64,000 nt of DNA, taken from the NCBI GenBank assembly GCA_029990175.1, contig JARKIP010000211.1, positions 1 to 64,000 of the forward strand. Reading direction: 5' to 3'. Made by a program: the position numbers and the translations under genes. A model generated the notes under the pieces. That model did not search any database. It was given only the letters and a program-made list of their open reading frames with translations, and had not been told where the DNA came from. Origin of the DNA: Petunia secreta (taxonomy: Eukaryota > Streptophyta > Magnoliopsida > Solanales > Solanaceae). Shown here in pieces: positions 10,230 through 21,263 of the stretch (the first letter of the stretch is position 1; the number at the start of each line of letters is the position of its first letter).

Positions 10230-13200
10230 CCAGTTTAGAGTCTATCCAGACTAAGACAGTGTCTAGTAGAGTCTAGTTGATGGGTACGTAGACGTCCGGA
10301 CTTATCTACGAGAGGCTATGATGGCATTTAGGAAGTTTCACTTCATTTCTGATCGTGCGTCGGCCTAGGATGCAAAAGTATTTTCGTTAATTCCTTCGTG
10401 GTAATTGTGAACCCTCTTGCGACAAAATCAGCAAACGGTATGAGTTTAAGACGAAGCAGTCTAGCCTGGGGTTAGCACTGGCGAAGCCTCAAGAGTTTTT
10501 TATCGTGCTGGCGATCTAGTTACGGAGGTCCCAGCTGTACGAGCTCGCGATGGGTAAGGGAGCAGAGCCTTGCGGTTCCCTAGGCTTTCTACGATGTTTT
10601 TACGAGGATCTTGGCAACGCATATACTGCAAGAACCTATTATTCGCTAGGCAGCTTATAAGGTTGCTGCAGATGTGGACGTTCGATCTCAGGGAGCTCCT
10701 TTTCTGGTTCTTAATATTGCTGCAGTAAATTATATTCCGGAGGTAGTATGTGTTGTACTTCTAATTGTTCTAGTTAGCCAGCCGAGGTATCAGTTCAGTC
10801 CAAGTGTCCGAAGAGGTTGCATTATTTTACGCGGTTGAACCTTCCGATATTCTTAAGCCACGCATCAGATAATCCCTGCGTAAATTTTTAATTAAAATGA
10901 TGTCAGCGTAGCCTTCAGGCTTTTGATTATATCCAGCGATATGGTGTTGATTATTCTGCTTTCCGATTTCAGAGTCCAGCCTTGAATTGGTGGGCCGCTC
11001 TTTTATTAGCTAACTTGGTTCGGTTTTTCTTCTAGATTCGTGGAAAAGTTCCTTTCGAGTAGCCAGCGAAATGAAAAGTGTTTCCAGTTTGAGTGGATTG
11101 GGCAGGGTAGCCTGTCGGTTATCCTGTTGGTGTTTCAGAATATGAGATTGAATTCTATAGAATGGATGGATATGCATTAGAACTAGTCCATGAGCCTTTC
11201 GAGGGATTCAAAGATTTATTGATGACCTTTCTTTTTCCTTGAGATCCCAGATGGCTCGAGAGATTGAGGTCGGGATTTCATTTGATGTCATTGTTGATGT
11301 TACTCAAAGGTATTGCGCATACCATAAGTTAGAGCGGGAAGAGTTAGAGCGGGAGAGCAAGAGATCATGTGGCCCTAGTGGTTAACCATGGTACCTCATT
11401 TGGAGGTAAGAGTTTTGATTATTTTGTGAGGTCACCTTCCAGGTTATCTCAGCTTGTGTCACGTAATTCTTAGAGTGCGCCAGTAGCTCATCAAGATCAG
11501 ATTCAGTTTTCTCTTTACATCTATCGACAATCTTTCCAGCTTCTATTTCTCAGCGAAAATATGGTATCATTGTCGTGAGTCTGGCTATCCTTTAAAGAGT
11601 TATCCGTTACTCCGGCGAGTAGGAAGCCATCCTTTCTCTCGTCAGGCACCTGCACAGTCCCAGGGGATTTTATTTAGATCTCAATCAACCAGAGAAATGC
11701 CACGATCTAGTAAAGGTTGAGATTGTGGTGGCAGTGGTTCTCCAGAAAGTGCTTGTCAGGGTAGTGGCTCATCTCAGCTGCAGAGGCAGTTCTGTGAATG
11801 GCTAGTCTGGCAGGCTGAGGCATCCGATGTAGTAGACCCAAGTATTTCTTTTTCTCTTAAATGTGAGTAAGATTTGATTCTTTCGATCGATCTGGAAATG
11901 GTGTGTCTTATCATGTTTCGATGGTTTCCTTGGATGTCGTTTCTATTAAGAATCGGTTGCGGTAGATGGGTGAGCTTCTGATATGATTTATTCCTGGCAT
12001 TTATTATGACCCTACTTGTTTATCTGGTTTAAATGTGAGAGATTTGTGAGTGAGTATCGGTATTGTTTGCTTGGCATCTTGTTGTGCCTCATTCTGTTAT
12101 AATGCCAAGTCAGTCTATCTCTTTTTGGAACTTAGTGTCGGTAGGATGATGGGATTCTTATCCGTCACCATCAGAAAGGGTCATTACTTCTTTCGGTATA
12201 AAGTGGTTAGAAAGTAATACTCGATCTATGTGTCTCCTCTTGGTTCGAGACGCTAGTAGAGTCATGTTATTCTATAAGTTTGTCTCGGTATAAAAGAGTT
12301 TTCTGGTAAATTGTCGGAGTTTCCTTTTTATAGGAAGGTTAAATTGACAAAGATTTTGTTCCATAAAGCTCATTCAATGTCTATTTCTTCAATTGCGATT
12401 CTTCAGTTAGCCTGACTCATAATTAGTCTAGCTCTGGTAGCCAAGCAAATAAGAAGATGAGCTTCCTGAAGCTCTAATTATTTCTATCCTCGATCCATTT
12501 CCATTTCTTCTTCGTTCGGCACTAGTGAGCTTGGGCGATTTGTAGCCGCTTGTGACGTTCACTGAGTTGAGCCAGAGTACGTGTTATTGTAGCCGGGTAA
12601 GCATATTATTGTTTTGGATATCAGTTTATCCGGGTATCCATTCCCGTGTATAGTATAGCGCTGGTTCTGTTTTGCGGATCATCCAGTTTCAGGGGAAACT
12701 CTGCCGAAATTTTTATATAGAAGTACCATCCATCAGGCGGTGGTGTTTACGGCAAAGGTATGGAGTTGTGAACTTGAGAGTTGCAGCTGTTTGGCAACTC
12801 GAAAGGGTAGTTTGGTAGTTTAGGTCTGCCTATGTTCAACTTTTAGATAATCTTCTTTAGTCCAGCAGATTGTGCGAGGATGACTATTTCTATTCAAATT
12901 AGTTGTATGAGTTTATGCTTTAAGTGGAGGAGTCTTCCTCCAATTGATACCGAATCATAATATTAAATCTCTAAGGCGTTTCTGAAGCGTAAGCTAATTC
13001 TTAGTTCCATCGACCTGTTCTATATCGAAAGGTATATCGAAGCGGTAATTATTGGCTGAATCATGTTAACCCATTCAAAGTTTCATGTATCTTTGTTTCG
13101 AAAATATAAAACTCCTCTCTCATGATTGAGAAAGGGTCGGCTTAGTCCGAATAAGTTGGGGAATGATGTTATCATATTATCCAAATATGTTTTAACCAAG

Positions 13201-13342
13201 AGTTTGATGTGCGTGTTATAACTCTGATTCTGTAATTATGAGATAATATCCGTGGAGTAGTTTATGAAGATTGTGCAAGTTCTCTTGTTATCTGCGTAAA
13301 TCTTGCTTTAGACTTAGGCTCGTTCGAGGACGAACGAGAGTT
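10230..13342 (+). pseudogene. Degenerate gag-pol of gypsy element G
   Basis: No long ORF survives. Fragments can be read in shifting frames. A gag-like segment lies at about 11190-11370 (EPFEGFK, then MAREIEVGISFDVIVD). A decayed zinc knuckle is near 11550-11600, where the first Cys has become Tyr. There is a protease-like stretch around 11930-12050 and a C-terminal integrase-flank motif at about 13074-13108 reading HSKFHVSLFRKY. The intact internal region of such elements is usually near 5 kb or more, so a large part of pol is missing. There are many stops and frameshifts. Confidence 0.65.
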
Positions 13343-13356
13343 TAAGTGGAGGAGAA
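13343..13356 (+). promoter_or_regulatory. Element G polypurine tract
   Basis: The sequence TTAAGTGGAGGAGAA directly precedes the TG of the 3' LTR and would prime plus-strand DNA synthesis. It is preceded by the TTCGAGGACGAACG phrase. Confidence 0.85.
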
Positions 13357-15923
13357 TGAAACGACCTTTGTCAGTCGTTTCGGAAGTTATGACAACGATT
13401 GGCGTGCCGATAATTTTAAAATATTCGTAATGTCCATTAGGACCTGTCTATAAAATTTGAGCTAAATCAGACCTCGTTTGGTAGGCAACGGAAGAAGGTT
13501 TCAGTTTTTATTGGCGATAATATTAAAAAGAGATTTTTGAACTTGATTTTGGCGAACGAGCTCCGATTCGAAATCCCAAAGCGCCGCTAGTTTCGTATGA
13601 TTATTTGTAAATTTTGGGAACTTTCGAAAGTAAATTTCGATGTTGTTTGGCTAGTTTCCGCTAAAATGCCGAAAGTTAAATAATTTGACTTTTCCTATTT
13701 AAATTCGCATCTTGAATTTCGGGAGTCCAATTTGAGATCCGCCTTCGCGAGTATGTTACATATATTTTGTATAACTTGTATGCAAAATTTGGAATTATTT
13801 CGAATATCGTAGGGTACCGTTTTAATTTTTACCGTAACAGCGAATTTTCAAAAAAAAAAAAAAAAAAAGACAAAAAAAAAAAAAAAAGGGTGGCGGTGGC
13901 TGAGCTTATATTAAGCTCAAAAGGCATAGGAACAGAGGAGATATACACAAACATAAGAACATAACGACACAACAAAAAAAAAAGTATGAAAAAATGCCAG
14001 ATAATGGAAAAAGGGGCCGGAGAAAAGTAGAATTTTCACCCTGAAACATTCAGGTAATGATCTTAATATATTATTTGAGTTTATTACGTGTGTTTAAATA
14101 TATTTTGACGGTAGAAATTGAGATATTAGACATCGTCCTAATAAGTTCAATTAATAGTTTAAAGGGTCAAATGGACCCCGATAATGGAATTGAATGTATC
14201 TTCGTACTCAGTGAATTATGGGCAACTTATAAATGTAATTTATTTGGGGTTTGGCTATGTGACCTTAAACCCTGTATATAGGCCTGGCCTGCGTATTGCG
14301 TATGCGAATAGGGTATCAGGTTCCTGCCTGGATTGCCCTAAGATGTGAGGAATGAAGCCTTTAGCCTAATGTGATATATTTTTCTGCTTATTGATCACAG
14401 TGGGATCGTTTGGCAATGAATTCAAAAAATAACGCGGTTGTTGGTCGCAATGCTAACTTTTGAGAGAGGTAAGTGTTTATATCCATTTCTTTGGAGGCAC
14501 CTGGCCTCGTGGATTTTCCACCACGTGTTCCTTACGTGTGTAGCTGCCGATAGGCGTACTCATTACGCCTTAGCTTTGAACATATATTCTATATTATATG
14601 TTATGTCCTGTTATTGGTATTGCATTGAGAATCTGAGTATTGTACTTTGGCTGTGAGTTGGTATATACTTTCCAGCAGTCGACGAGAGTCCCGCGCTGGT
14701 GATGGGTTATTATTGCATCATGTTGCATTCGTATGCCCATTGCATCATATTGAGGGTAGGAGGATTCCGCCCTCGGAGCAGGAGGATTTCGCTCCATTGC
14801 ATCATATTGAGGGTAGGAGGATTCCACCCTCGGAGTAGGAGGATTCGCTCCATTGCATCATATTGAGGGTAGGAGGATTCCGCCCTCAGAGCAGGAGGAT
14901 TCCGCTCCATCGCATCATATTGAGGGTAGGAGGATTCCGCCCTCGGAGCAGGAGGATTCCGCTCCATCGCATCATATTGAGGGTAGGAGGATTCCGCCCC
15001 CAGAGCAGGAGGATTCCGCTCCATCTATTTGGCACATGTGACACCATTGCATCATACTGCATTCATCCCATTTCATTGCACCGCGTGCTGACTATTGTGT
15101 GACTATCGTGTTGTGTCTTATATATGCGGTATGTATACCATGTTGTGAACGTATCTCAGTTTGCCTATATATTTCTGGCTCGTATCCCGGGTTGCACGCC
15201 ACGACAGTGTAAATATACGAATCGGGTTGCACGCCGCAACAGTATGAATATATGGATCGGGTTGCACGCCGCAACAGGATGTATTTCTGATTGTCGACAT
15301 GTTCAGGATATCTATATGTTCTCTACCTTATGTCCCTGGCTGTTTATGATTCCATACGTGTTTTCAGTTATTATTTGGCTTTGCCTGTTTATAGTTCAAA
15401 TAAGATTGATTTAGTTTATCTGTTTTTCTTCTCCCTGGCTAGCTATCCTATTCTTTGAGGTGGCTAGTCTGCCCCACTTATTGAGTCCTTTTGACTCACC
15501 CTTGTTTGTTGTTTGTTTCTTGTCTATCTATTTCGTTTCGGCAGGTTCGCTCCAGGATTGAGTTCGCCACATTGTGAAGGAGCGAAGACGACGTCAGCTG
15601 TCAGGGTGAGCCAGCTTTTATTCCGGATGGCCACCAGTTTATTGGTTATTATTTCAGTTGCATTTTGCTCCCTTCAGGAGGTATTTGTCTTATTTTGTAC
15701 TCTTAGATGTCTAGTCTGGATAGCCCTAAACCTAGTATGTTGGGTAGTCAGCTGTAATTTCTTTCGTACAGCTTAGAGGTATCAGTATGTCAGTGATTTT
15801 TTTTAACTCTTATTCTTATTTATGAATTGATTTGTATTTATTTTCCTAATTTAATTGGTAAGGGTTCGCCCGACGGGTCTAGGGGAGGATGTCGGGTGCC
15901 CGCACGGCCTAGCCGGATTTCGG
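13357..15923 (+). repeat. Element G 3' LTR, terminal bases lost
   Basis: It is homologous to 7696-10215. It lacks the last bases (ATCGTGTCA) and runs into copia RT sequence at about 15924. It has five copies of the 57-bp unit (14738-15024) and a longer A-tract near 13850-13887 than the other LTR. Confidence 0.88.
14738..15024. repeat. 57-bp minisatellite, 5 copies (element G 3' LTR)
   Basis: Units start at about 14738, 14795, 14851, 14908 and 14965. One unit is a base short. The array has one unit more than its partner in the left LTR, so the arrays diverged after insertion or during reverse transcription. Confidence 0.9.
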
Positions 15924-16001
15924 ATACACAACCCTATCCAATTTGTAGACATGTTCAGGGAACTGTTCACTCTCAAAACCTGGTGGTTTTTAGACATACA
16001 C
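15924..16001 (-). pseudogene. Orphan slice of copia element H reverse transcriptase
   Basis: The minus strand of this 78-bp stretch reads the copia RT motif YV-stop-KPPGFE, then EHVYKLD. This is exactly the part missing between the upstream half (ending KEEV at 17349) and the downstream half (starting at 7695). It shows that G and the A-type LTR are separate insertions, not one. One in-frame stop replaces a residue. Confidence 0.88.
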
Positions 16002-17348
16002 GATAAGTTGGTATTTTACCAACTTAAAGACTACCTTAAGCTTTACTTTTTGAAACCAAAAGCAACAATATGTGTTATTGATGCAGTGAATTGCTTAATT
16101 TTAGGTTATGACGAGTTTAAACGAGTCGTTGATTGAAAATTGAAGCTAAAGAGCAAGAATTAGAAGCAAAAGGTCAAGAATGGTGTCACAGGCCTAGGCG
16201 GCCGCCCGGCTTAGGCGCCCCGCCTGAAGAAGACACTGCCTAAAGAGAAAATTGTCACAGGCGCTCCGCCTGGTGTAGGAGCCCCGCCTGGGTTGAAAAG
16301 GATCCAGGCGCCCCGCCTAGCTTGAGCACTACCCAAGAAGAAAGAAATGTTTCAGGCACCCTGCCTAGCTTAGGCACCCCGCCTAAAACACGTGTTCCTG
16401 ATCCTCTATAAATACTAAAAGCAAGGTTTTAGAATTATCAAATTTCATACACATACTCTAGAGATTTTGGGCGATTTTGTGAGCCAAGTTGGAGTCTTAA
16501 CATCATTTTGTAAGCTTCTAAACTTGTATCTTTGAATATTAGTTCATATATCAATCCAAAATCTATGTTTGACTTCAATCCATCATTTCATTACCTCTTG
16601 ATTGTTTTGATTCAAACCCTAGTTATGAGTAGCTAAATTCATAACTAGGGGTGTAAATATGCTATGGTGATAGAAAATCAATGGGTGTTGTTCCATTTCA
16701 CTAACCATAACTCAAGTAACAATTATCCAACTCCCTATTACAATAACATCAAAATTCCAAAATCCACGATATTTGGGACTTTTTGTCTACATTGCTAGTT
16801 AAAGACTCAGAAGAGATTAACTAGTATAGAATAGTAGAGTTGGCCAGGATTTGAGTTGATAGGCTATTTATATAGACTAACTCATCTAAAAGGAGCTACG
16901 CTCGGAAAAGGTCTCCTTTCCTTAGGTCTTTGAGTAGCGCTTTGAGCATTCAACTAAGGCTTTGACGAGCAGGTTTTGAAAGGTTTCTTCTAGGTCGGAT
17001 GGATTCTAGAGATAACAATCGAATGACTCGACCATAATTATACTTGTGTTAGGAAAGTGAAGTGAAAAAGTCAGAAATTACTATTAGTTGCTTACACCCC
17101 TAGTCTCGTAATACCGGATGAACTTAATTGCTTAATTTTTATGCTTTGTAGTTAATTGTAGCGTTACTTTAAAACATCCCCATTTCTAGAACTCAATATT
17201 AAACTTCATTTCAATTTCCACTTGCGACTCTCTTACTTGACAGGCTAGTTCCCTTGGGAAATCGACCCCGACTCACATTGGGTATTATACTATGACGACC
17301 GCCCTCACCATTAAAGGTGTAGGATTGAGCGTGGATCAAATTTTGGCG
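16002..17348 (+). mobile_element. Solo A-type LTR with primer-site stub in copia RT
   Basis: It is homologous to the LTRs at 23777-25135 and 41580-42918, starting GATAAGTTGG (the first T is lost) and ending GAGCGTGGATCA at 17338. It is followed by AATTTTGGCG, the start of a TGGCGCC-type primer-binding region, before copia RT resumes. It contains an array of AGGC-N5-GCCT modules (16190-16385) and TATAAATA at 16407-16414. Target base sharing is only CAC. Confidence 0.85.
16407..16414 (+). promoter_or_regulatory. LTR TATA box (A-type LTR)
   Basis: TATAAATA lies just after the GC-rich module array. The same position in the other family members is 24193-24200 and 42012-42019, so it is a conserved LTR promoter element. 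Confidence 0.7.
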
Positions 17349-17900
17349 CACTTCTTCCTTCAAATAACCATTTAGAAAGGAACTTTTAACATCCATTTGA
17401 TGTATAGTGAAATCCATGTAAGTAGCAAAGGCTATAAGAAGTCTTATTGCTTCCAATCTTGCAACTGGAGCAAAAGTCTCATCATAGTCAATGCCTTCCT
17501 CTTGGCTATATCCCTGAACAACTAATCTGGACTCATTTCTGGTTACCATGCCATCCTAATCAAGTTTGTTTCTGAAAACCTATTTGGTTCGTATGATGGA
17601 CTTATTCCTTGGCTTAAGTTCCAGATGCCAGACTTGGCTTCTTTGGAATTGATTAAACTTTCCTGCATAGCATTGATCCAATCTGCATCCTTCAATGCTT
17701 CTTTTATATTTTTGGGTTCAACAAGAGATAAAAAGGCACTAAAGGCACACAGATTGTGACTCTTGACTGCATATCTAGTTTGAATTCCAGCATCTTTGTC
17801 TGAAATTATCTGATCCACAGGATGAGAACTTAGGTATTTGTAAGGCTTTGAGACTAATCCATCCTGTGGGTATTTATGCTAAGGAACTATTCATGATGTA
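17349..17900 (-). pseudogene. Element H reverse transcriptase, N-terminal part
   Basis: The minus strand at 17549-17349 encodes the copia RT core: VVQGYSQEEGIDYDETFAPV, a LLIAFA segment and MDVKSSFLNGYLKEEV. Upstream, 17818-17543 shows the RT leader (NIKEAL.DADWINAM.ESL). Stops and a frameshift separate the two. The frame is interrupted by the solo LTR at 17348. The RT would have copied H RNA into DNA. This copy cannot. Confidence 0.88.
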
Positions 17901-18964
17901 GTAACATTTCCCCTGTTTCTGTGCTACCCTTGCCAGTTTCAGTTGAAGGAACTGTTCCTTGTAATTCACAACCCATTGGTTCACCTGACAGAGATTGTAA
18001 CTGTTGAGGAACAGGTTCACCCTGCCTCAACTTTCAAATTTCTTCATCCTACTATACCTATTCTTGAGATAGATTGTCAGATTCATCAAACTTAACATGC
18101 ATGCTTTCTTCTATTTTCATAGTTTTCTTATTAAATACCCTACATGACTTGCTATGTAATTAATAACCTATAAAGACTCCCTAATCACTTCTAGGATCAA
18201 ATTTCCTAAGGCATCCTTTCCATTATTATGAATGAAACACTTACAACCAAAAGCCCTAAGATGTGCAATATTAGGTTTTCTTCCTTTAAATAACTCATAG
18301 GGGGTCTTTTCTAACAATGGTTTTGTCATGCATCTATTTATTATATAGCAAGCATTATTAATAGCTTCAGCCCAGAAAAATTATGGAAGGTTTCCAGATA
18401 ATAGCATGGTCCTAGCCATTTCTTCTAAGGTCCAATTTTTCCTTTCAACTACTCCATTTTGTTGTGGAGTTCTAGGTGAAGAGAAGTTATGATCAATACC
18501 ATTTTCATTGCAAAATTTGAACACTTAAACTCAGTACCATGATCTGACCTTATAGCAACAATATGACTATCTAGTGTTTTCTGAATTTTCTTAGAAAATA
18601 CTGAAAATGCATTAAATGCTTCTTCCTTAGATGCAAGAAAAAGAGTCCAAGTAAATCTAGAATAATCATCAACCAGTACCATAACATATTTCTTACCTCC
18701 ACAACTCATTGTTCTCATTGGTCCGCAAAGATCCATATGGACCAATTCCAAAGGTTTCGTAGTACTGACCTGTTTCTTTGGTTTAAAGGATGACTTTACC
18801 TGCCTCCCCCTAGCACAAGCACTACAAACTCTTTCTACCTTGAACTTGATATTAGGAAGTCCTATCACCAAGTCCTTAGAAACTAGTTTGTTTAATTGCA
18901 AAAGACTAGCATGACCAAGTCTTTTGTGCCATAGGAGGGGATCATTTATATTACACTTAGACAA
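17901..18964 (-). pseudogene. Element H integrase
   Basis: The open part (18964-18449) has the HHCC zinc-binding region (WHKRLGHAS, then CSAC). The catalytic core follows, with the first Asp in HMDLCGP and the second in RSDHGTEF. The catalytic Glu sits after a frameshift, near 18470-18440 in a QQNGVVERKN segment. Further conserved pieces (NNACY, KTPYELFKGRKPN, LRAFGCKCF) run to about 18220, then the region decays with stops. Integrase would insert the element DNA. This copy is inactive because of frameshifts. Confidence 0.9.
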
Positions 18965-19356
18965 CTCATACTGCCATAAGATAGTGTCGATAGATCTACT
19001 CTGTAGATATTTCCATACCTATTTCCCTGCAAAATAATCTCTCCAGAAGTTTGATTAGTCAAAGTGCAACCAGTAGAAGAAAAATTAACTTTATTACCTT
19101 TGTCACACAATTGAGATATACTCAATAAGCAATGATTCAAACCATCTACGAGAAACACATTATCTATGTTGTGTGAATCAGACCTACCTACCTTTCCAAT
19201 GCCAACAATTTCCCATTTCTTACCATTACCGAAGGAAACACTTCCTCCTTGAAAGGGCGAGGGTGAAAGGAACAGTTCCCTGTGTCCTGTCATATGCCTT
19301 GACCAACCACTGTCCACGTACCATTTGTGGTTCTTCTCCTTCACTCTAGCCTGCAA
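18946..19356 (-). pseudogene. Element H aspartic protease region
   Basis: The minus strand reads KWYVDSGWSRHMTG, with the DSG catalytic signature of retrotransposon proteases, where copia elements normally have DSGCSRHM; here Cys is Trp. The rest (FGNGKKWEIVGIG, then SISQLCDKG) matches the copia pre-integrase region. It overlaps the integrase start by a few codons in another frame, which marks a frameshift near 18950. Confidence 0.87.
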
Positions 19357-19456
19357 AATAAAACTAGGGGTTAATTTTAAGAATCCAAACTAGTTTGGGT
19401 TCCTTTCCTTGAGAAAAAGGATGAATCAGATCTTTCTTTGCCCAGAATGGTAATGC

Positions 19457-19996
19457 TCACTTTGTGTGAACAATTTTCTTTGCCACAGAGTTTTGAACAA
19501 GTTTATAGGACATGTTCCTTTGTGCATTATTTGCCAGAGATTGGAAATTTCTTTTCAAGTGACCACTGTTCCCACAGTGTGTGCATAACCAATTTTCAGG
19601 AAGAGTTAGATACTTAATCTTTGGATCCCATTTGGGAAATGACTGGGATTTCATAAACCCAATACGCTTTCTATTACTACAATGATTTTCATGTAACCAC
19701 TCTAGTGCTTCAGAGGACTTGTTCCATTTTACAATTTTTTCTAACTCCTTTTTTGTCTTAACTAAGTCCTTTTCCAAGGATCTTATCTTTTTATCTTTCT
19801 TACACAGTTCATCAACTGTGACTTTCAATTTCTCTTCAGCAATGAGCTGATGAGAATTAGCAACACCCTTACCATTTTCAACTATTTTGACTTCAAATCT
19901 CTCATTTTCTAGTTCCTTAACAGTTGATTCAAGTATGAGGACCTGTTCCTCTAGCATGCTAATTTTCATTTTCAAAGTATCATTTTTAATTACCAT
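19457..19996 (-). pseudogene. Element H gag C-terminal part: coiled coil and second knuckle
   Basis: A long charged coiled coil (LKMKISMLEEQVLILESTVK onward) is followed by a second zinc-knuckle-like motif CTHCGNSGHLKRNF, in which the final Cys is Phe. Large gag proteins with a coiled coil and two knuckles are usual in Sirevirus-type elements. It is separated from the upstream gag part by a stop/frameshift near 20000. Confidence 0.8.
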
Positions 19997-20013
19997 CTTT
20001 TTGTATTCTGTTT

Positions 20014-21213
20014 CTAAACTTTCAATTTCATCATGCAGTTGATCTTACCATCCCTTAGTGATTTAAACTCATTTAGCACAGTGTGAAATACTTTAACTAA
20101 TTTCTCTCTAGGCATGTTTTTCACATCTTCTTTAAGTTTAGAGACAAATACCTCAACATCTTCATTATCTGAATCTTCAAGAGCCATTAGAGCAAGCTCA
20201 TCATCCAGATCATCATCAGACTGCTCATTTTCACTATCTTGCCAACCAGCAACCATGGCTTTGGGATTTCCACTTTTCTTGTGGACCTGTTTCCTAACCT
20301 TTCTTCTTTTCTCAACATATCTGTTTCTCCATTCTCTTTCTATAACTGGACATTTGCTGATGTAATGGTTCATCCTTTCACATTTGAAGCATTCTCCATC
20401 CTGTTTCATGTTAGAATACCTACCTTGTCCACTAGCCCCCGTTTTCTTATTCAAGTATATTTCGACACTCTTAGCTATAAGGACCAGTTCCTTATCATCA
20501 ACAGGCTTATCAGCAGTTAAGGTTAGGTTGGGTTTTAACTGGTTCTCCTAAGTTCTTAACCTTTTTCCTAAGTTCATAATTTTTCAGATTACCTATAAGT
20601 TCATCTAAGGACAGTGAGGTAAGATCCTTACTTTCTATAATGGCACAAGCCTTCATTTCCCAAGAATCTGGAAGAACTCTAGTTAGGTTTTTTTCAACTC
20701 TATCTTCAAGAGTTAAGACCCTTTCCAAAGAGATAAGTTCAGAAGAAATAGCATTAAATCTAGTGTACATTCCAGAAATTGATTCTCCTTCTTTCATTTT
20801 AAAACTTTTATATTCAGCAAAAAGAAGTGTACCTCTACATCTTTCACTTGACTTGTTCCTTCATGAGAAACCTGTAGAGCATCCCAAATTTCTTTGGCAG
20901 TGGTATACCCTCGAATCCTAGTGCATTCATCAAGACTGAGTCCACAGACAAGCCACTTTCGAGCTTTGGCATTCTTTTCCCATTGCCTCGAGTCTTTAGC
21001 ATTAAATTCCTTTCTGGTTTTGGGAACATCATTTCCCTTGGCATCTTTCTTCGTTGGAATCATGGGACCTTCAGTGACTATGTCCCATAGCTCATAGTCC
21101 TTGGCTTGAAGATGATCTCTCATCCTTTCTTTCCACCATGAGTAGTATTTTCCATTAAACAAAGGTGCCCTAACAGTAGACTAACCCTCACCATTCTCTT
21201 GTGATGTACTCAT
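20014..21213 (-). pseudogene. Element H gag
   Basis: The likely start is the ATG at 21213-21211, with an in-frame stop about ten codons later (near 21183). The N-terminal domain reads FNGKYYSWWKERMRDHL and then KEIWDALQ, the UBN2/DUF4219-type gag of copia elements. A middle part at 20797-20510 (MKEGESISGMYTRF) follows after a frameshift. At about 20400-20360 comes the intact zinc knuckle CFKCERMNHYISKC (CX2CX4HX4C), which binds RNA. After it lie acidic stretches. The protein would package the element RNA. At least two frameshifts are present. Confidence 0.87.
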
Positions 21214-21249
21214 TCTAATCCTAGGTGTTAGCCTCTTCAAGGATAACCC

Positions 21250-21261
21250 GCTCTGATACCA
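21250..21261 (-). promoter_or_regulatory. Element H primer-binding site (tRNA-Met type)
   Basis: The reverse complement reads TGGTATCAGAGC, two bases from the 5' LTR. This fixes the minus-strand orientation of H. Confidence 0.93.
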
Positions 21262-21263
21262 AT

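Larger units (their letters stand above)
7696..15923 (+). mobile_element. Ty3-gypsy element G inserted in copia RT
   Basis: Two LTRs of about 2.5 kb in direct orientation bracket a 3.1-kb internal region. A tRNA-Met-type primer site follows the left LTR and a polypurine tract precedes the right one. The left target flank is TTGAG. The right end has lost about 17 bp (the LTR end plus the target copy), so no target duplication can be shown. The phrase 'TTCGAGGACGAACG...TTTAAGTGGAGGAG' before the right LTR is typical of chromovirus-type plant gypsy elements. The internal region is short, so part of pol appears to be deleted. Confidence 0.88.

Noticed and set aside
10218..10240. tRNA gene
   Set aside because: Only the 12-base primer-binding site matches tRNA-Met; no cloverleaf follows. 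The same holds at 21250 and 56484.
7696..17348. One single large insertion in copia RT
   Set aside because: A slice of RT at 15924-16001 separates two elements with different LTRs, so they are two insertions.
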